A stretch of DNA of 19,747 nucleotides from positions 1 through 19,747 of the forward strand of contig DAHWKF010000084.1 in assembly GCA_027343785.1 (NCBI GenBank). The letters are read 5' to 3'. Positions 1 to 6,488 of this stretch are shown here, piece by piece; the first letter of the stretch is position 1, and each line of letters starts with the position of its first letter. This DNA is from Leptospirillum sp. (lineage in GTDB: Bacteria > Nitrospirota > Leptospirillia > Leptospirillales > Leptospirillaceae). Below the pieces are notes generated by a model. The model saw only the letters and a program-made list of their open reading frames with translations, was not told the origin of the DNA and ran no database searches. Made by a program: the position numbers and the translations under genes.

Positions 1-655
1 GTCCGTCGAAATTTTCAAGGAGAAGGGCCTTGGTATAATCCGGGCTCGTCTTGATCATATAAACCATTTCGGGTATGCCCAGTAAAGCGACAAACACCAT
101 CACGCCGGTCAGGATTCTGGTCAGGAACAGGAGAGGTTCGATCGGAAGAGTGGGGTTGGTCAGGTAAAAATGTCCTAGATTCATGGACAGCAAGACTGCC
201 CCCAAAAGGAATGCCGATCCGAGAAAGGCCATCAGGGAAAGGACATTGGCCACTGAAAAGGTCCAGTCGGGGGCCAGGGCCAGAAAAGTGCTTCCCAGCG
301 AAAAAAGATACAGTGTTGATGTGCCTATCAGAATGGGTCTGGAAAGGGCTTTTTGCTTTTCCCAGTCACCAAAATAGACGGGTATGTTGTAGAAGATCAG
401 CCCGATGATTCCGATACCCAGAAAGGTGATGGCGATTTGTCCGGGTGATGAAAACCCCAGAGACCTGAGGTGTGTGAATGTTGCGGGACCCATAAAGAAA
501 AACGCCAACCCTGCAAAGATCAGGAACAATGCTCCGTGAAGCCGGTAGAAGGTCCGGTTGATCCGGGGAAACTTGTAAACAAAAGTTGTCAGATAAAGCC
601 CGCCGGCACATGTCTGAAGAAGCAGGAGTCCAAAGACATTGGGATTGAAAATCAT
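1..655 (-). CDS. Polytopic membrane protein of unknown function, 3' end cut by window edge
   Basis: I do not recognise this family with confidence. Reading the minus strand from the ATG at 655 gives 218 uninterrupted codons to base 1, with no stop. The protein is very hydrophobic, with about six predicted membrane helices (residues 7-25, 40-58, 73-91, 108-127, 135-160, 178-200). Short polar loops include a GDWEKQK segment near residue 96. A conserved-looking GHFYLTNPTLP stretch near residue 161 puts a histidine at a helix end, which could be a haem or quinone ligand, but that is only a guess. Its ATG overlaps the folB stop by four bases (ATGA), so it is probably translationally coupled as the third gene of the minus-strand unit. 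Partnership with the CcmI-like lipoprotein at the head of the unit is possible but unproven. Confidence is high for the reading frame and low for function. Confidence 0.8.
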   Translation of the reverse strand, partial: MIFNPNVFGLLLLQTCAGGLYLTTFVYKFPRINRTFYRLHGALFLIFAGLAFFFMGPATFTHLRSLGFSSPGQIAITFLGIGIIGLIFYNIPVYFGDWEKQKALSRPILIGTSTLYLFSLGSTFLALAPDWTFSVANVLSLMAFLGSAFLLGAVLLSMNLGHFYLTNPTLPIEPLLFLTRILTGVMVFVALLGIPEMVYMIKTSPDYTKALLLENFDG

Positions 656-1050
656 CGGGGATTCTCCGGAGTAAAGGTGATCGAAACGCCAATAGATTCG
701 GCAAATATATCCTTGACCGGAGTCGGAACCTTCTGAAGGGTGATGGATATGGACCGGATTCCCGGGTATCGGTCCGAAATTTTTTCAGCAATCAGCCGCG
801 CAAGCCTTTCGAGCAGCATGGGGGATTGGGCCGCAGATACGGACAAGATATCACGGATAACCGATTCATAATCAATTGTATCCTGTATCCGGTCCGTGAA
901 GGTTGGTTCACGATCTGGAGGGCACTCAAAGTCAATGTCAACCGAACAGGATAAGGTTTGATGGTGAGACCTTTCCTCGGCAAAAACGCCCACGATCCCG
1001 GTAAAACGCAAATCCCTGATCGAAATTCTTCGTGCGGTTACCTGCATCAT
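652..1050 (-). CDS. folB: Dihydroneopterin aldolase (folate biosynthesis)
   Basis: FolB converts 7,8-dihydroneopterin to 6-hydroxymethyl-7,8-dihydropterin and glycolaldehyde in tetrahydrofolate synthesis. It is cytosolic and usually forms an octamer. The 132-residue length is normal for the family. Visible motifs are the N-terminal G-x-x-x-E-E-R-x-x-x-Q segment (residues 21-31), which supplies a pterin-contacting glutamate, the DTIDY segment (57-61), and LQKVPTPV (105-112), whose lysine 107 matches the family's catalytic lysine. Two ATG codons are adjacent at the start. The first (1050-1048) overlaps the upstream gene's TGA as ATGA, and the stop at 652-654 overlaps the next gene's ATG the same way, so the gene is tightly coupled on both sides. 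No other folate gene is present in the window. Confidence 0.9.
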   Translation of the reverse strand: MMQVTARRISIRDLRFTGIVGVFAEERSHHQTLSCSVDIDFECPPDREPTFTDRIQDTIDYESVIRDILSVSAAQSPMLLERLARLIAEKISDRYPGIRSISITLQKVPTPVKDIFAESIGVSITFTPENPR

Positions 1051-1505
1051 CGGGTTGCGGGCGAATCGATCAGAAGGTTGACCGGAGGCCCGCCGACAGG
1101 AACTTCCCCGGACGTCATGCCGACGTATTCACCGCTGGATACGAGGGATGAACCTGATTCCAGGGACAGTTTTGCCACCAGACGGACATTTCCCTTGAGA
1201 TCGATTCCGGAAAGACGGATGTTTTTTTGGGAAATGCGAAAATGGACCGGAAAAACGGGGTGATAGTATTCAGTAACCGCAACCGGCAAATAATCCGGAG
1301 AGGTTGTGCCTTTCATGTAAACGATGACGGTCATGGTACCATGCATCATCCATAACGGCACATGGGGTCCAATCCGGACGTTTCCTTCAATGGTATGGCT
1401 CGATGGAGGGGTTGATATTTTCTGGGAGCAACCGGTTCCGGTCACGGAAACAGAAAAGAGGAAAACGGCACCCAATAAAATCTGGGATTTCATTCGCGAG
1501 AACAC
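1047..1505 (-). CDS. Exported, possibly lipid-anchored protein resembling the C-terminal domain of CcmI
   Basis: The N-terminus has a lysine, a hydrophobic stretch and a cysteine at residue 26 (VTGTGC). This resembles a lipoprotein signal, but position -3 is Gly rather than Leu, so lipidation is uncertain. The mature part (about residues 38-152) follows the pattern of the beta-sandwich domain at the end of the cytochrome c assembly factor CcmI. It has a lead strand GNVRIGP, a strand like TVIVYMKG, a PVAVTEY-type segment, a P-V-H-F-R-I-S strand, a long VRLVAKLSLESG strand, then SGEYVG and a terminal VNLLID. The CcmI helices and TPR repeats are absent. The GTG at 1505 is chosen because a G-rich Shine-Dalgarno run lies about 9 bases upstream; the ATG at 1493 is an alternative and gives a classic signal peptide. 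It heads a minus-strand unit with folB. Function is inferred only: it could help cytochrome c assembly or be a general periplasmic chaperone-like domain. Confidence 0.72.
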   Translation of the reverse strand: MFSRMKSQILLGAVFLFSVSVTGTGCSQKISTPPSSHTIEGNVRIGPHVPLWMMHGTMTVIVYMKGTTSPDYLPVAVTEYYHPVFPVHFRISQKNIRLSGIDLKGNVRLVAKLSLESGSSLVSSGEYVGMTSGEVPVGGPPVNLLIDSPATR

Positions 1506-1531
1506 TGTACGGAACCCCCCCTGTGGTCGGA

Positions 1532-1687
1532 TTTCAGCTTGTGTGCGGGAATTGTAATACAGTCAACGGGTGAACACAATTCGGAATCCTTCTTTTCTTT
1601 TATTGTCCGTGTTGTGGAATGGAAAAAGGCCGGGACCACAACGCCTCCCTGAACATCTTGAGACTCGGGCTGGAGTCTCGGGGTTAG
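1532..1687 (+). pseudogene. 3' remnant of an IS200/IS605-type tnpB (RNA-guided nuclease), decayed
   Basis: In one frame the sequence encodes a CGNC knuckle (1544-1555), 16 codons, then CPCC at 1604-1615 followed by G-M-E-K-G-R-D-H-N-A-S-L-N-I-L-R-L-G and a TAG at 1685-1687. This is the typical end of TnpB: a four-cysteine zinc ribbon and the DRDxNAxxNI motif that carries the last RuvC aspartate. A TGA at 1571-1573 interrupts the frame between the two knuckles, and nothing upstream resembles the rest of TnpB, so it is a truncated, dead copy. The relic lies only about 30-40 bases from the start of the divergent lipoprotein gene, so the insertion or its decay may have changed that gene's promoter. 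The assignment of the C-terminal motif is strong; that of the first knuckle is moderate. Confidence 0.75.
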
Positions 1688-1725
1688 CCCCCGGAAGATC
1701 CGGCGTTTACGCCGGGGAGCAGTCA
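1660..1725 (+). mobile_element. Right end of the IS200/IS605-type relic, with nested hairpins (possible omega-RNA scaffold)
   Basis: Three hairpins follow in a row: GAGACT/AGTCTC (1660-1665 with 1674-1679), GGGG-TTAG-CCCC (1680-1691), and CCGGCG-TTTA-CGCCGG (1700-1715). They span the last tnpB codons and about 40 bases after the stop. In IS200/IS605 elements this place holds the subterminal right-end hairpin recognised by TnpA and also the scaffold of the omega-RNA (reRNA) that guides TnpB. The element probably ends near GCAGTCA (about 1719-1725), as in related elements where a hairpin is followed by a short purine-rich tail and TCA. No left end or tnpA is visible. Confidence 0.65.
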
Positions 1726-2287
1726 TGGAAAATGATAATGGCAAGAGCATGATAAATTCTCCGGAAACAGTACGTATCCTTCTGGCATAATGAATGCCGT
1801 ATGATTGGAGGATGGATGACAGGAAAAAACTTTCAGGATCGACAGTTGTCCGGTGTAATGGACAATGGGTGAATGCTGTTCGTTACATTCGGGACGGCTG
1901 ATAAAAAAAAGATGAGGCGACGACTTCCGCGATGATAGGCTTTGCAAAAGCTGTCCAGATATTCGAGTCTGGTATTGGTGCAAACGGTTGATCCTTGCAT
2001 TCCGAAAGCGCACAAGGTTAAGATGTAAGACCTTAGCATGGCAAAGATGTCCCATGATCAGGGGATTTGTGTTGTCAGGGCCAAGCTAGGAGGAACGATG
2101 CTTCTCTAGGAGCTGAAAAGCCGCTGGCAGGCTCTGAATAACCATATGACCCACCTGGGGGAATGATGATCCCGGCGTGGATCGGCACCCGGTTATATCG
2201 GGGAAGGGGAAAAAACCCCGCGACGTATGTTCAGACAAGATGACAATTGTAGCGTTCAGGTAAAACAGCAGTGAGGAGGTTGCTTGC
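1726..2287. other. Gene-free spacer between divergent units, with short inverted repeats
   Basis: No convincing protein appears in either strand; the open frames here are short and unlike any family I know. Four perfect 5-bp inverted repeats are packed between 1939 and 2034: GCTTT/AAAGC (1939-1951), CCAGA/TCTGG (1955-1972), TGCAA/TTGCA (1979-1999) and AAGGT/ACCTT (2014-2034). A GGGG-AAAAAA-CCCC hairpin sits at 2206-2219 without a T tract, so it is not a standard terminator. The stretch must also contain the promoter of the ferredoxin unit, but I could not place it convincingly. It may be an undescribed small RNA, the 5' leader of the ferredoxin gene, or decayed mobile DNA. Confidence 0.45.
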
Positions 2288-2542
2288 ATGGCTTTGAAAA
2301 TCGAAGATAATTGCATTTCCTGCGGAGCCTGTCTTCCGGAATGTCCCAACGATGCAATCAGTGAAGGGGATCCGCTCTATATTATCGACCCCGAACTATG
2401 CACGGAATGTGTTGGGTTTCATGAGGACCCGCAGTGCGCCGCGGTTTGTCCCATAGATGAGTGTTGCATTCTGGATCCGGAATACAAGGAAACCCAGGAA
2501 GAGTTGCTTGCGAAGAAGGCCCGGATACATCCTGAGGGCTGA
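2288..2542 (+). CDS. 2[4Fe-4S] ferredoxin, YfhL / Allochromatium type
   Basis: A small cytosolic electron carrier of 84 residues. The first cluster motif is C9-x2-C12-x2-C15-x3-C19-P. The second is C38-x2-C41-x8-C50-x3-C54-P, with the 8-residue insertion between its second and third cysteines. That insertion and the short acidic or lysine-rich C-terminal helix (about residues 62-84) mark the low-potential Allochromatium/YfhL subgroup. There is an extra Cys-Cys at 59-60. A strong GAGGAGG ribosome site precedes the ATG by 8 bases. The radical SAM gene starts 37 bases after the stop, so this ferredoxin is a natural candidate to reduce that enzyme's iron-sulphur cluster. This is an inference from proximity only, since such ferredoxins serve many partners. 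Confidence 0.93.
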   Translation: MALKIEDNCISCGACLPECPNDAISEGDPLYIIDPELCTECVGFHEDPQCAAVCPIDECCILDPEYKETQEELLAKKARIHPEG

Positions 2543-2579
2543 CGGGAGCAGGAAACGAAAACAGGCGGGGGAATATCTG

Positions 2580-4460
2580 ATGAGAAAAAGGAAATTTGTT
2601 CTCGTTGAGCCAAAGTCTACGCATCTTCACGTCTACAGTAGATATACCATTCCACGGTTGGGAGTTATCCTTCTGGGAACAATGCTGCGGGACAGGGGAT
2701 GGGATGTCAAGGTTTACATCGAAGATGTTTCCCCCGTCGATATGGATGAAGTTTTGTCCGCTGATATTGTCGGAGTCTCCTCCCTGACATCCACGGCCCC
2801 CCAGTCATACAAGTTGGGTGAGCTTGTCCGCAGCCACGGAATTCCTGTTGTCATGGGAGGGACGCACGTTACGTTCTGTCCGGACGAGGCCCTTGAGTAT
2901 GCGGACTACGTGGTGCGCGGCGAAGGGGAAGAGGCTCTCTTTGAGCTGATTGATGCCATGGATGGAAAAGGGCCTTTTGAAAACATCCTGGGATTGTCCT
3001 ACTGGAAATCCGGAAAGAAGGTCCATAATCCGGACCGTCCGCTGAAGGAAGACCTCGACTCCAATCCGATCCCGGATTACAGTCTCGTCGAGGGCTGGCA
3101 CAGCAACGCGATCATTTCGATTGCCACCTCCAGAGGCTGTCCGTTCACGTGTACGTTCTGTTCCGTTCCCGGAATGTACGGGCATGGATTCCGGATGCAT
3201 TCCATCGAACGGGTGATTGAAGAGATCCGGGTTAACAAGCCCCAATATATTTTCTTCGCGGACGATCTGTTTACGGCAAACAGGAAACGGACAAAAGACC
3301 TCCTCCGGCGAATGATCGAAGAAGGCCTGACGCCCCAATGGGGAGCCCAGGTGAGAATCGAAACCGCTTTTGATCCCGAACTCCTGGCCTTGATGAAAGA
3401 AAGCAATTGTTTCAATGTTTTTGTCGGATTCGAATCAATCAATCCAAAAACGCTTGACCTGTTTAACAAGCGTCAGACTTACGAAAAGATCGTTGCCAGC
3501 ATCAAGAAGTTCAAGGAGGTTGGCATCCGGATCCATGGGATGTTTGTTGTCGGATCAGATGCGGACGACAAGGAAACGATCTACGAAACAAGCCGGTTTG
3601 CGAGGGAGTATGGTCTGGAGACAATCCAGCTCATGATTCTGACGCCTCTGCCAGGGTCTCCCGATTATGACCAGTTCTATGCGACAGGGAACCGGGAGTT
3701 GCTGAGCAAGGACTGGAGCCTCTATGACGGACATCATGCGGTCTACCGTCCCAAGAACATGACAGCCTATGAGCTGAATGTTGCAGCCATTGATGCGATG
3801 GAAGAGTTTTATTCATGGAAAACCATTCTTCAGTCGGTTTTGAGGAAGGATATTATTTCAACAATCATACAGACCTCTTCCAAAAACCTTCTGAAAGAAT
3901 GGAAGAAACAGAACAAAGATTACATCCAGGGTCTCAGGGACCAGGTTTTCGACAAGGCCAAGGAAGTGGCTGTCCATGGGGATGTCAACCTGTCCTATCG
4001 GATCGGGGTACCGAGATTTATCCTTGACGCCGAAATTGGAAAGTCCCTTACAAGTTTCATGACAGAGCTCGGAATCTCTGTTGTTCCCTTTGGCGGTTCT
4101 TCCCGGGACTCCGGTGGAACGTTGGCTTCCGGGCTGGATTGGCTGAGAGGGAAGGTTGATTGTATTGTTATGCCCGTAATGGAGAAATCGGGACACGGGC
4201 AAGAAGAGATCTATGATAAAATTCAGCGTCTCTGGAAGTCCCTGCCCCGTCAGAAGGAGGATCTTCCTGCAATGGTAAAACTTTTCCTGGACAGGCAGGA
4301 TGGATCCCTTTATTCATCAATGGCCCAGATAGCGGCTATTTTTACAAAAGATCTGGACAAGGTTCACAAAGCGTATCGTTCGATCATGCCCTCTCTTTCC
4401 GGAAATGAAGTATTGACCCACGTTCCCGTGGAATCCAAGCCGGTCATCTTGAGGGTCTAG
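2580..4460 (+). CDS. B12-binding-domain radical SAM enzyme, substrate unknown
   Basis: A 626-residue protein. Residues 1-130 form a Rossmann-like cobalamin-binding-type domain: VGVSSLTST, then GGTHVTF..DEAL and YVVRGEGEE, typical of this superfamily, without a DxHxxG motif. The radical SAM core follows, with the cluster motif C187-x3-C191-x2-C194 in SRGCPFTCTFC. Further on are FADDLFTANR, the GFESINPKTL strand and GMFVVGSDADD. The last ~200 residues (from about 420) form an additional domain I do not recognise, with a helical part and a segment rich in small residues (GGSSRDSGGTLASG). Relatives include methylases, cyclases (BchE) and hopanoid-modifying enzymes; the exact reaction cannot be read from the sequence. 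The ATG at 2580 is chosen because a GGCGGGGG site lies upstream and the earlier in-frame start would lie inside the ferredoxin gene. It probably shares a transcript with the ferredoxin and with rplM 29 bases downstream. Confidence 0.88.
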   Translation: MRKRKFVLVEPKSTHLHVYSRYTIPRLGVILLGTMLRDRGWDVKVYIEDVSPVDMDEVLSADIVGVSSLTSTAPQSYKLGELVRSHGIPVVMGGTHVTFCPDEALEYADYVVRGEGEEALFELIDAMDGKGPFENILGLSYWKSGKKVHNPDRPLKEDLDSNPIPDYSLVEGWHSNAIISIATSRGCPFTCTFCSVPGMYGHGFRMHSIERVIEEIRVNKPQYIFFADDLFTANRKRTKDLLRRMIEEGLTPQWGAQVRIETAFDPELLALMKESNCFNVFVGFESINPKTLDLFNKRQTYEKIVASIKKFKEVGIRIHGMFVVGSDADDKETIYETSRFAREYGLETIQLMILTPLPGSPDYDQFYATGNRELLSKDWSLYDGHHAVYRPKNMTAYELNVAAIDAMEEFYSWKTILQSVLRKDIISTIIQTSSKNLLKEWKKQNKDYIQGLRDQVFDKAKEVAVHGDVNLSYRIGVPRFILDAEIGKSLTSFMTELGISVVPFGGSSRDSGGTLASGLDWLRGKVDCIVMPVMEKSGHGQEEIYDKIQRLWKSLPRQKEDLPAMVKLFLDRQDGSLYSSMAQIAAIFTKDLDKVHKAYRSIMPSLSGNEVLTHVPVESKPVILRV

Positions 4461-4489
4461 TATCGAACAGGGAGGAACACAAGGAAAAA

Positions 4490-4945
4490 ATGGAAAAGTC
4501 AACGCGTATTGCATCCCCCAGTGAAGTCAGCGAAAAGAAATGGTTCCTGATAGATGCGGCGGGGAAAACTGTCGGAAAAGTCAGTGTTGAGGCTGCCCGA
4601 ATTCTCAGGGGAAAAGGCAAGGTCTGTTTTACGTCTCATCAGGATCTGGGAGATTATGTCGTCGTCATCAATGCAGGGAAAGTTGTCCTGACCGGAAACA
4701 AGATGGCTGACAAGATGTACTACAGGCACAGTGGTTATCCGGGGGGATTCAAGGAAGAACGGGCAAAGGATGTGATGGAAAGAAAACCCGAAAATATCCT
4801 GACACATTCCGTCAAAGGAATGTTACCCAAAAACAAGCTGGCTAAACTTTATATGACCCGGCTTCGTGTTTATGCCGGCTCGGAACATCACCATGTAGCC
4901 CAGTCCCCAACTGAAGTCGAGATTGGAGGACGGCATGGAGCGTGA
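4490..4945 (+). CDS. rplM: 50S ribosomal protein L13
   Basis: Protein uL13, an early-assembly protein of the large subunit, here 151 residues (E. coli 142), with about 8 extra residues at the N-terminus. Family landmarks are KKWFLIDAAGKTVGKV (about 15-30), GDYVVVINA (54-62), KMYYRHSGYPGG (78-89), and the conserved MLPKNKLAKLYMTRLRVYAG segment near residues 111-130. GAGGA and AGGA elements precede the ATG. It lies 29 bases after the radical SAM gene with no terminator between, so read-through from that unit is expected. The 3' end overlaps the start of rpsI, the usual partner in bacterial genomes. Confidence 0.98.
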   Translation: MEKSTRIASPSEVSEKKWFLIDAAGKTVGKVSVEAARILRGKGKVCFTSHQDLGDYVVVINAGKVVLTGNKMADKMYYRHSGYPGGFKEERAKDVMERKPENILTHSVKGMLPKNKLAKLYMTRLRVYAGSEHHHVAQSPTEVEIGGRHGA

Positions 4946-5342
4946 ATCATTGGAAGAAAATCGTTCAAATGCGACCGGAAAAAGGAAGACAGCCATTGCG
5001 AGGGTGAGGGTCCAGTCCGGCTCAGGTCAGATTCGGATCAATGACAGGACCCTTGAAGAATACTTTCCCCGGACGATATGGTCCAATCAGGTTAAGGCAC
5101 CACTTGAAATAACGAACATGCTTTCCAGAATCGATGTGTTTGCAAGGGTGACCGGGGGTGGTTTGACGGGTCAGGCGGAAGCCATTCGGCACGGAATTTC
5201 GAGGGCTTTGCTGGAAATCAATCCCGAACTTCGTGAATCGCTGAAAAAAGAAGGATTTTTGACAAGGGATCCGAGGATCAAGGAACGAAAGAAATACGGG
5301 CAAAAAGGCGCCAGAAAGCGATTCCAGTTCTCCAAACGGTAA
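4935..5342 (+). CDS. rpsI: 30S ribosomal protein S9
   Basis: Protein uS9, whose C-terminal tail reaches the P-site tRNA in the small subunit. It has 135 residues. It shows the family start ATGKRKTAIARVRVQSG, the centre FARVTGGGLTGQAEAIRHGI..AL, and the basic C-terminus GQKGARKRFQFSKR ending in the nearly invariant SKR. The ATG at 4935 is preferred to an upstream in-frame TTG at 4923, because GGAGGA at 4925-4930 is then well placed as the ribosome site. The start lies inside the last 11 bases of rplM, so its ribosome site is part of rplM coding sequence and the two are translationally coupled. An intrinsic terminator follows 24 bases after the stop. Confidence 0.98.
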   Translation: MERESLEENRSNATGKRKTAIARVRVQSGSGQIRINDRTLEEYFPRTIWSNQVKAPLEITNMLSRIDVFARVTGGGLTGQAEAIRHGISRALLEINPELRESLKKEGFLTRDPRIKERKKYGQKGARKRFQFSKR

Positions 5343-5365
5343 GGCTTTTTTCCGTTTTGGTTCCG

Positions 5366-5395
5366 AAGGGAGGTGGAATGCCTCCCTTTTTTTTT
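5366..5395 (+). terminator. Intrinsic terminator after rpsI
   Basis: AAGGGAGG (5366-5373) pairs with CCTCCCTT (5381-5388) around a 7-base loop, and a run of nine T residues (5387-5395) follows. This is a textbook Rho-independent terminator. It closes the ferredoxin / radical SAM / rplM / rpsI unit. It ends only 31 bases before the argC start, which leaves very little room for a separate argC promoter. Confidence 0.92.
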
Positions 5396-5426
5396 GTAAC
5401 CCTTGTTTTTGCAGGAGTTCTGGGGC

Positions 5427-6455
5427 GTGGATCGGCTAAAAGTGGGAATTGCAGGGGCTTCCGGGTATGGAGGAGGAGAGTTGTTGCGCCTGCTCCTGCT
5501 TCATAAGCAAGTTGAAGTTGTTCATCTCGCCGCAGACAGTCGGGCAGGCGAGAAGGTCACTGACGTCTTTCCGAATCTGCCTGTTGAGAATCTGCTCGAA
5601 AGACATCCCGATGGTGAACCCTGGAAGGGGATCCATATCCTTTTTACGGCTTTGCCTGCGGGAGAAAGTTCGAAAATCGCACGGCTATATGCGGACACGG
5701 ATCTGAAGGTCATTGATCTGGGTCCGGATTTCAGGTTCCGAACCGCCCGAAAATTTGAAGACATTTACAAAATAAAACACCCTTTTCCGGAAGCTCTTGC
5801 CAGGACAACGTATGCCCTGGTTGAATGGAACCGGAAAGCGCTTTCCAAGGCCAGCATTCTTTCCTGTCCCGGGTGTTATCCAACAGGTGCCTTGATGGGC
5901 ATTCTTCCTTTTGTAAACGAAGGAATGGTTGCGGGAGGGAAAATTTTTGTAGACGGAAAATCGGGTGTTTCCGGTGCTGGCCGTGGGTTGACTCTGGAGA
6001 CGCATTATCCGGAAATAGCAGAAGGGATGAAGCCCTACAAGCCATTCTCCCATCGTCACGGGCCTGAAATGGAAGAAGCGCTGGAGACGATATCAGATCG
6101 CCATCTGGATATACTTTTTGTTCCCCACCTGATTCCTGTGAACAGAGGCCTTTTATCCACAATATATATGGATCTTGATCGACCCATCACCCAGGAACAG
6201 GCCTGGGAAGTCTTGCGGAAGGCCTATAAAAATGAAAAAGGCATTCTGCTGACGGAACAGCCACCCCATTCTGCAATGGTCAAGGGAACGAACCGGACGG
6301 CAATTTCCGTTCGGACTTTCAAAAATTCGGTGGTTGTCATGACTGCAATTGATAATTTGCTCAAGGGAGCGGCGGGACAGGCTGTCCAGGCCATGAATGT
6401 CGCTTTCGGATTTGACGAGATGGAAGGACTTCCCCTATTTGGCGGGTTCCCCTGA
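5427..6455 (+). CDS. argC: N-acetyl-gamma-glutamyl-phosphate reductase
   Basis: ArgC reduces N-acetyl-glutamyl phosphate to the semialdehyde with NADPH, the third step of arginine synthesis. It has 342 residues, normal for the family. The N-terminal Rossmann fold begins KVGIAGASGYGGGELLRLL. The catalytic cysteine is C150 in SCPGCYPTGA. The partner histidine region is HRHGPEME (about 209-216), and VPHLIPVNRG and LLKGAAGQAVQAMN are also typical. The GTG at 5427 is chosen: AGGAG lies 9 bases upstream and the protein then begins VDRLKVGIAG as in relatives. The TTG at 5403 would add 8 residues and has the terminator T tract in its leader. argJ follows after 33 bases. Confidence 0.96.
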   Translation: MDRLKVGIAGASGYGGGELLRLLLLHKQVEVVHLAADSRAGEKVTDVFPNLPVENLLERHPDGEPWKGIHILFTALPAGESSKIARLYADTDLKVIDLGPDFRFRTARKFEDIYKIKHPFPEALARTTYALVEWNRKALSKASILSCPGCYPTGALMGILPFVNEGMVAGGKIFVDGKSGVSGAGRGLTLETHYPEIAEGMKPYKPFSHRHGPEMEEALETISDRHLDILFVPHLIPVNRGLLSTIYMDLDRPITQEQAWEVLRKAYKNEKGILLTEQPPHSAMVKGTNRTAISVRTFKNSVVVMTAIDNLLKGAAGQAVQAMNVAFGFDEMEGLPLFGGFP

Positions 6456-6488
6456 CCCGGTCAGGGATAAATGGCCTGAGGAGATCAA

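Noticed and set aside
1955..1972. CCAGA/TCTGG stem with an ATTCGAG loop, reminiscent of a tRNA T arm
   Set aside because: The loop has 8 bases, and no acceptor or anticodon arm can be built around it.
1723..2055. Minus-strand frame of 110 codons in the intergenic spacer
   Set aside because: No recognisable domain, no start context and an erratic composition; likely random.
2199..2220. CGGGG/CCCCG hairpin before the ferredoxin gene
   Set aside because: No run of T follows on either strand, so it is not called a terminator.
2457..2579. Upstream extension of the radical SAM reading frame
   Set aside because: The 41 extra residues overlap the ferredoxin 3' end and look unlike protein N-termini; the ATG at 2580 with its G-rich ribosome site gives the start expected for the B12-type domain.
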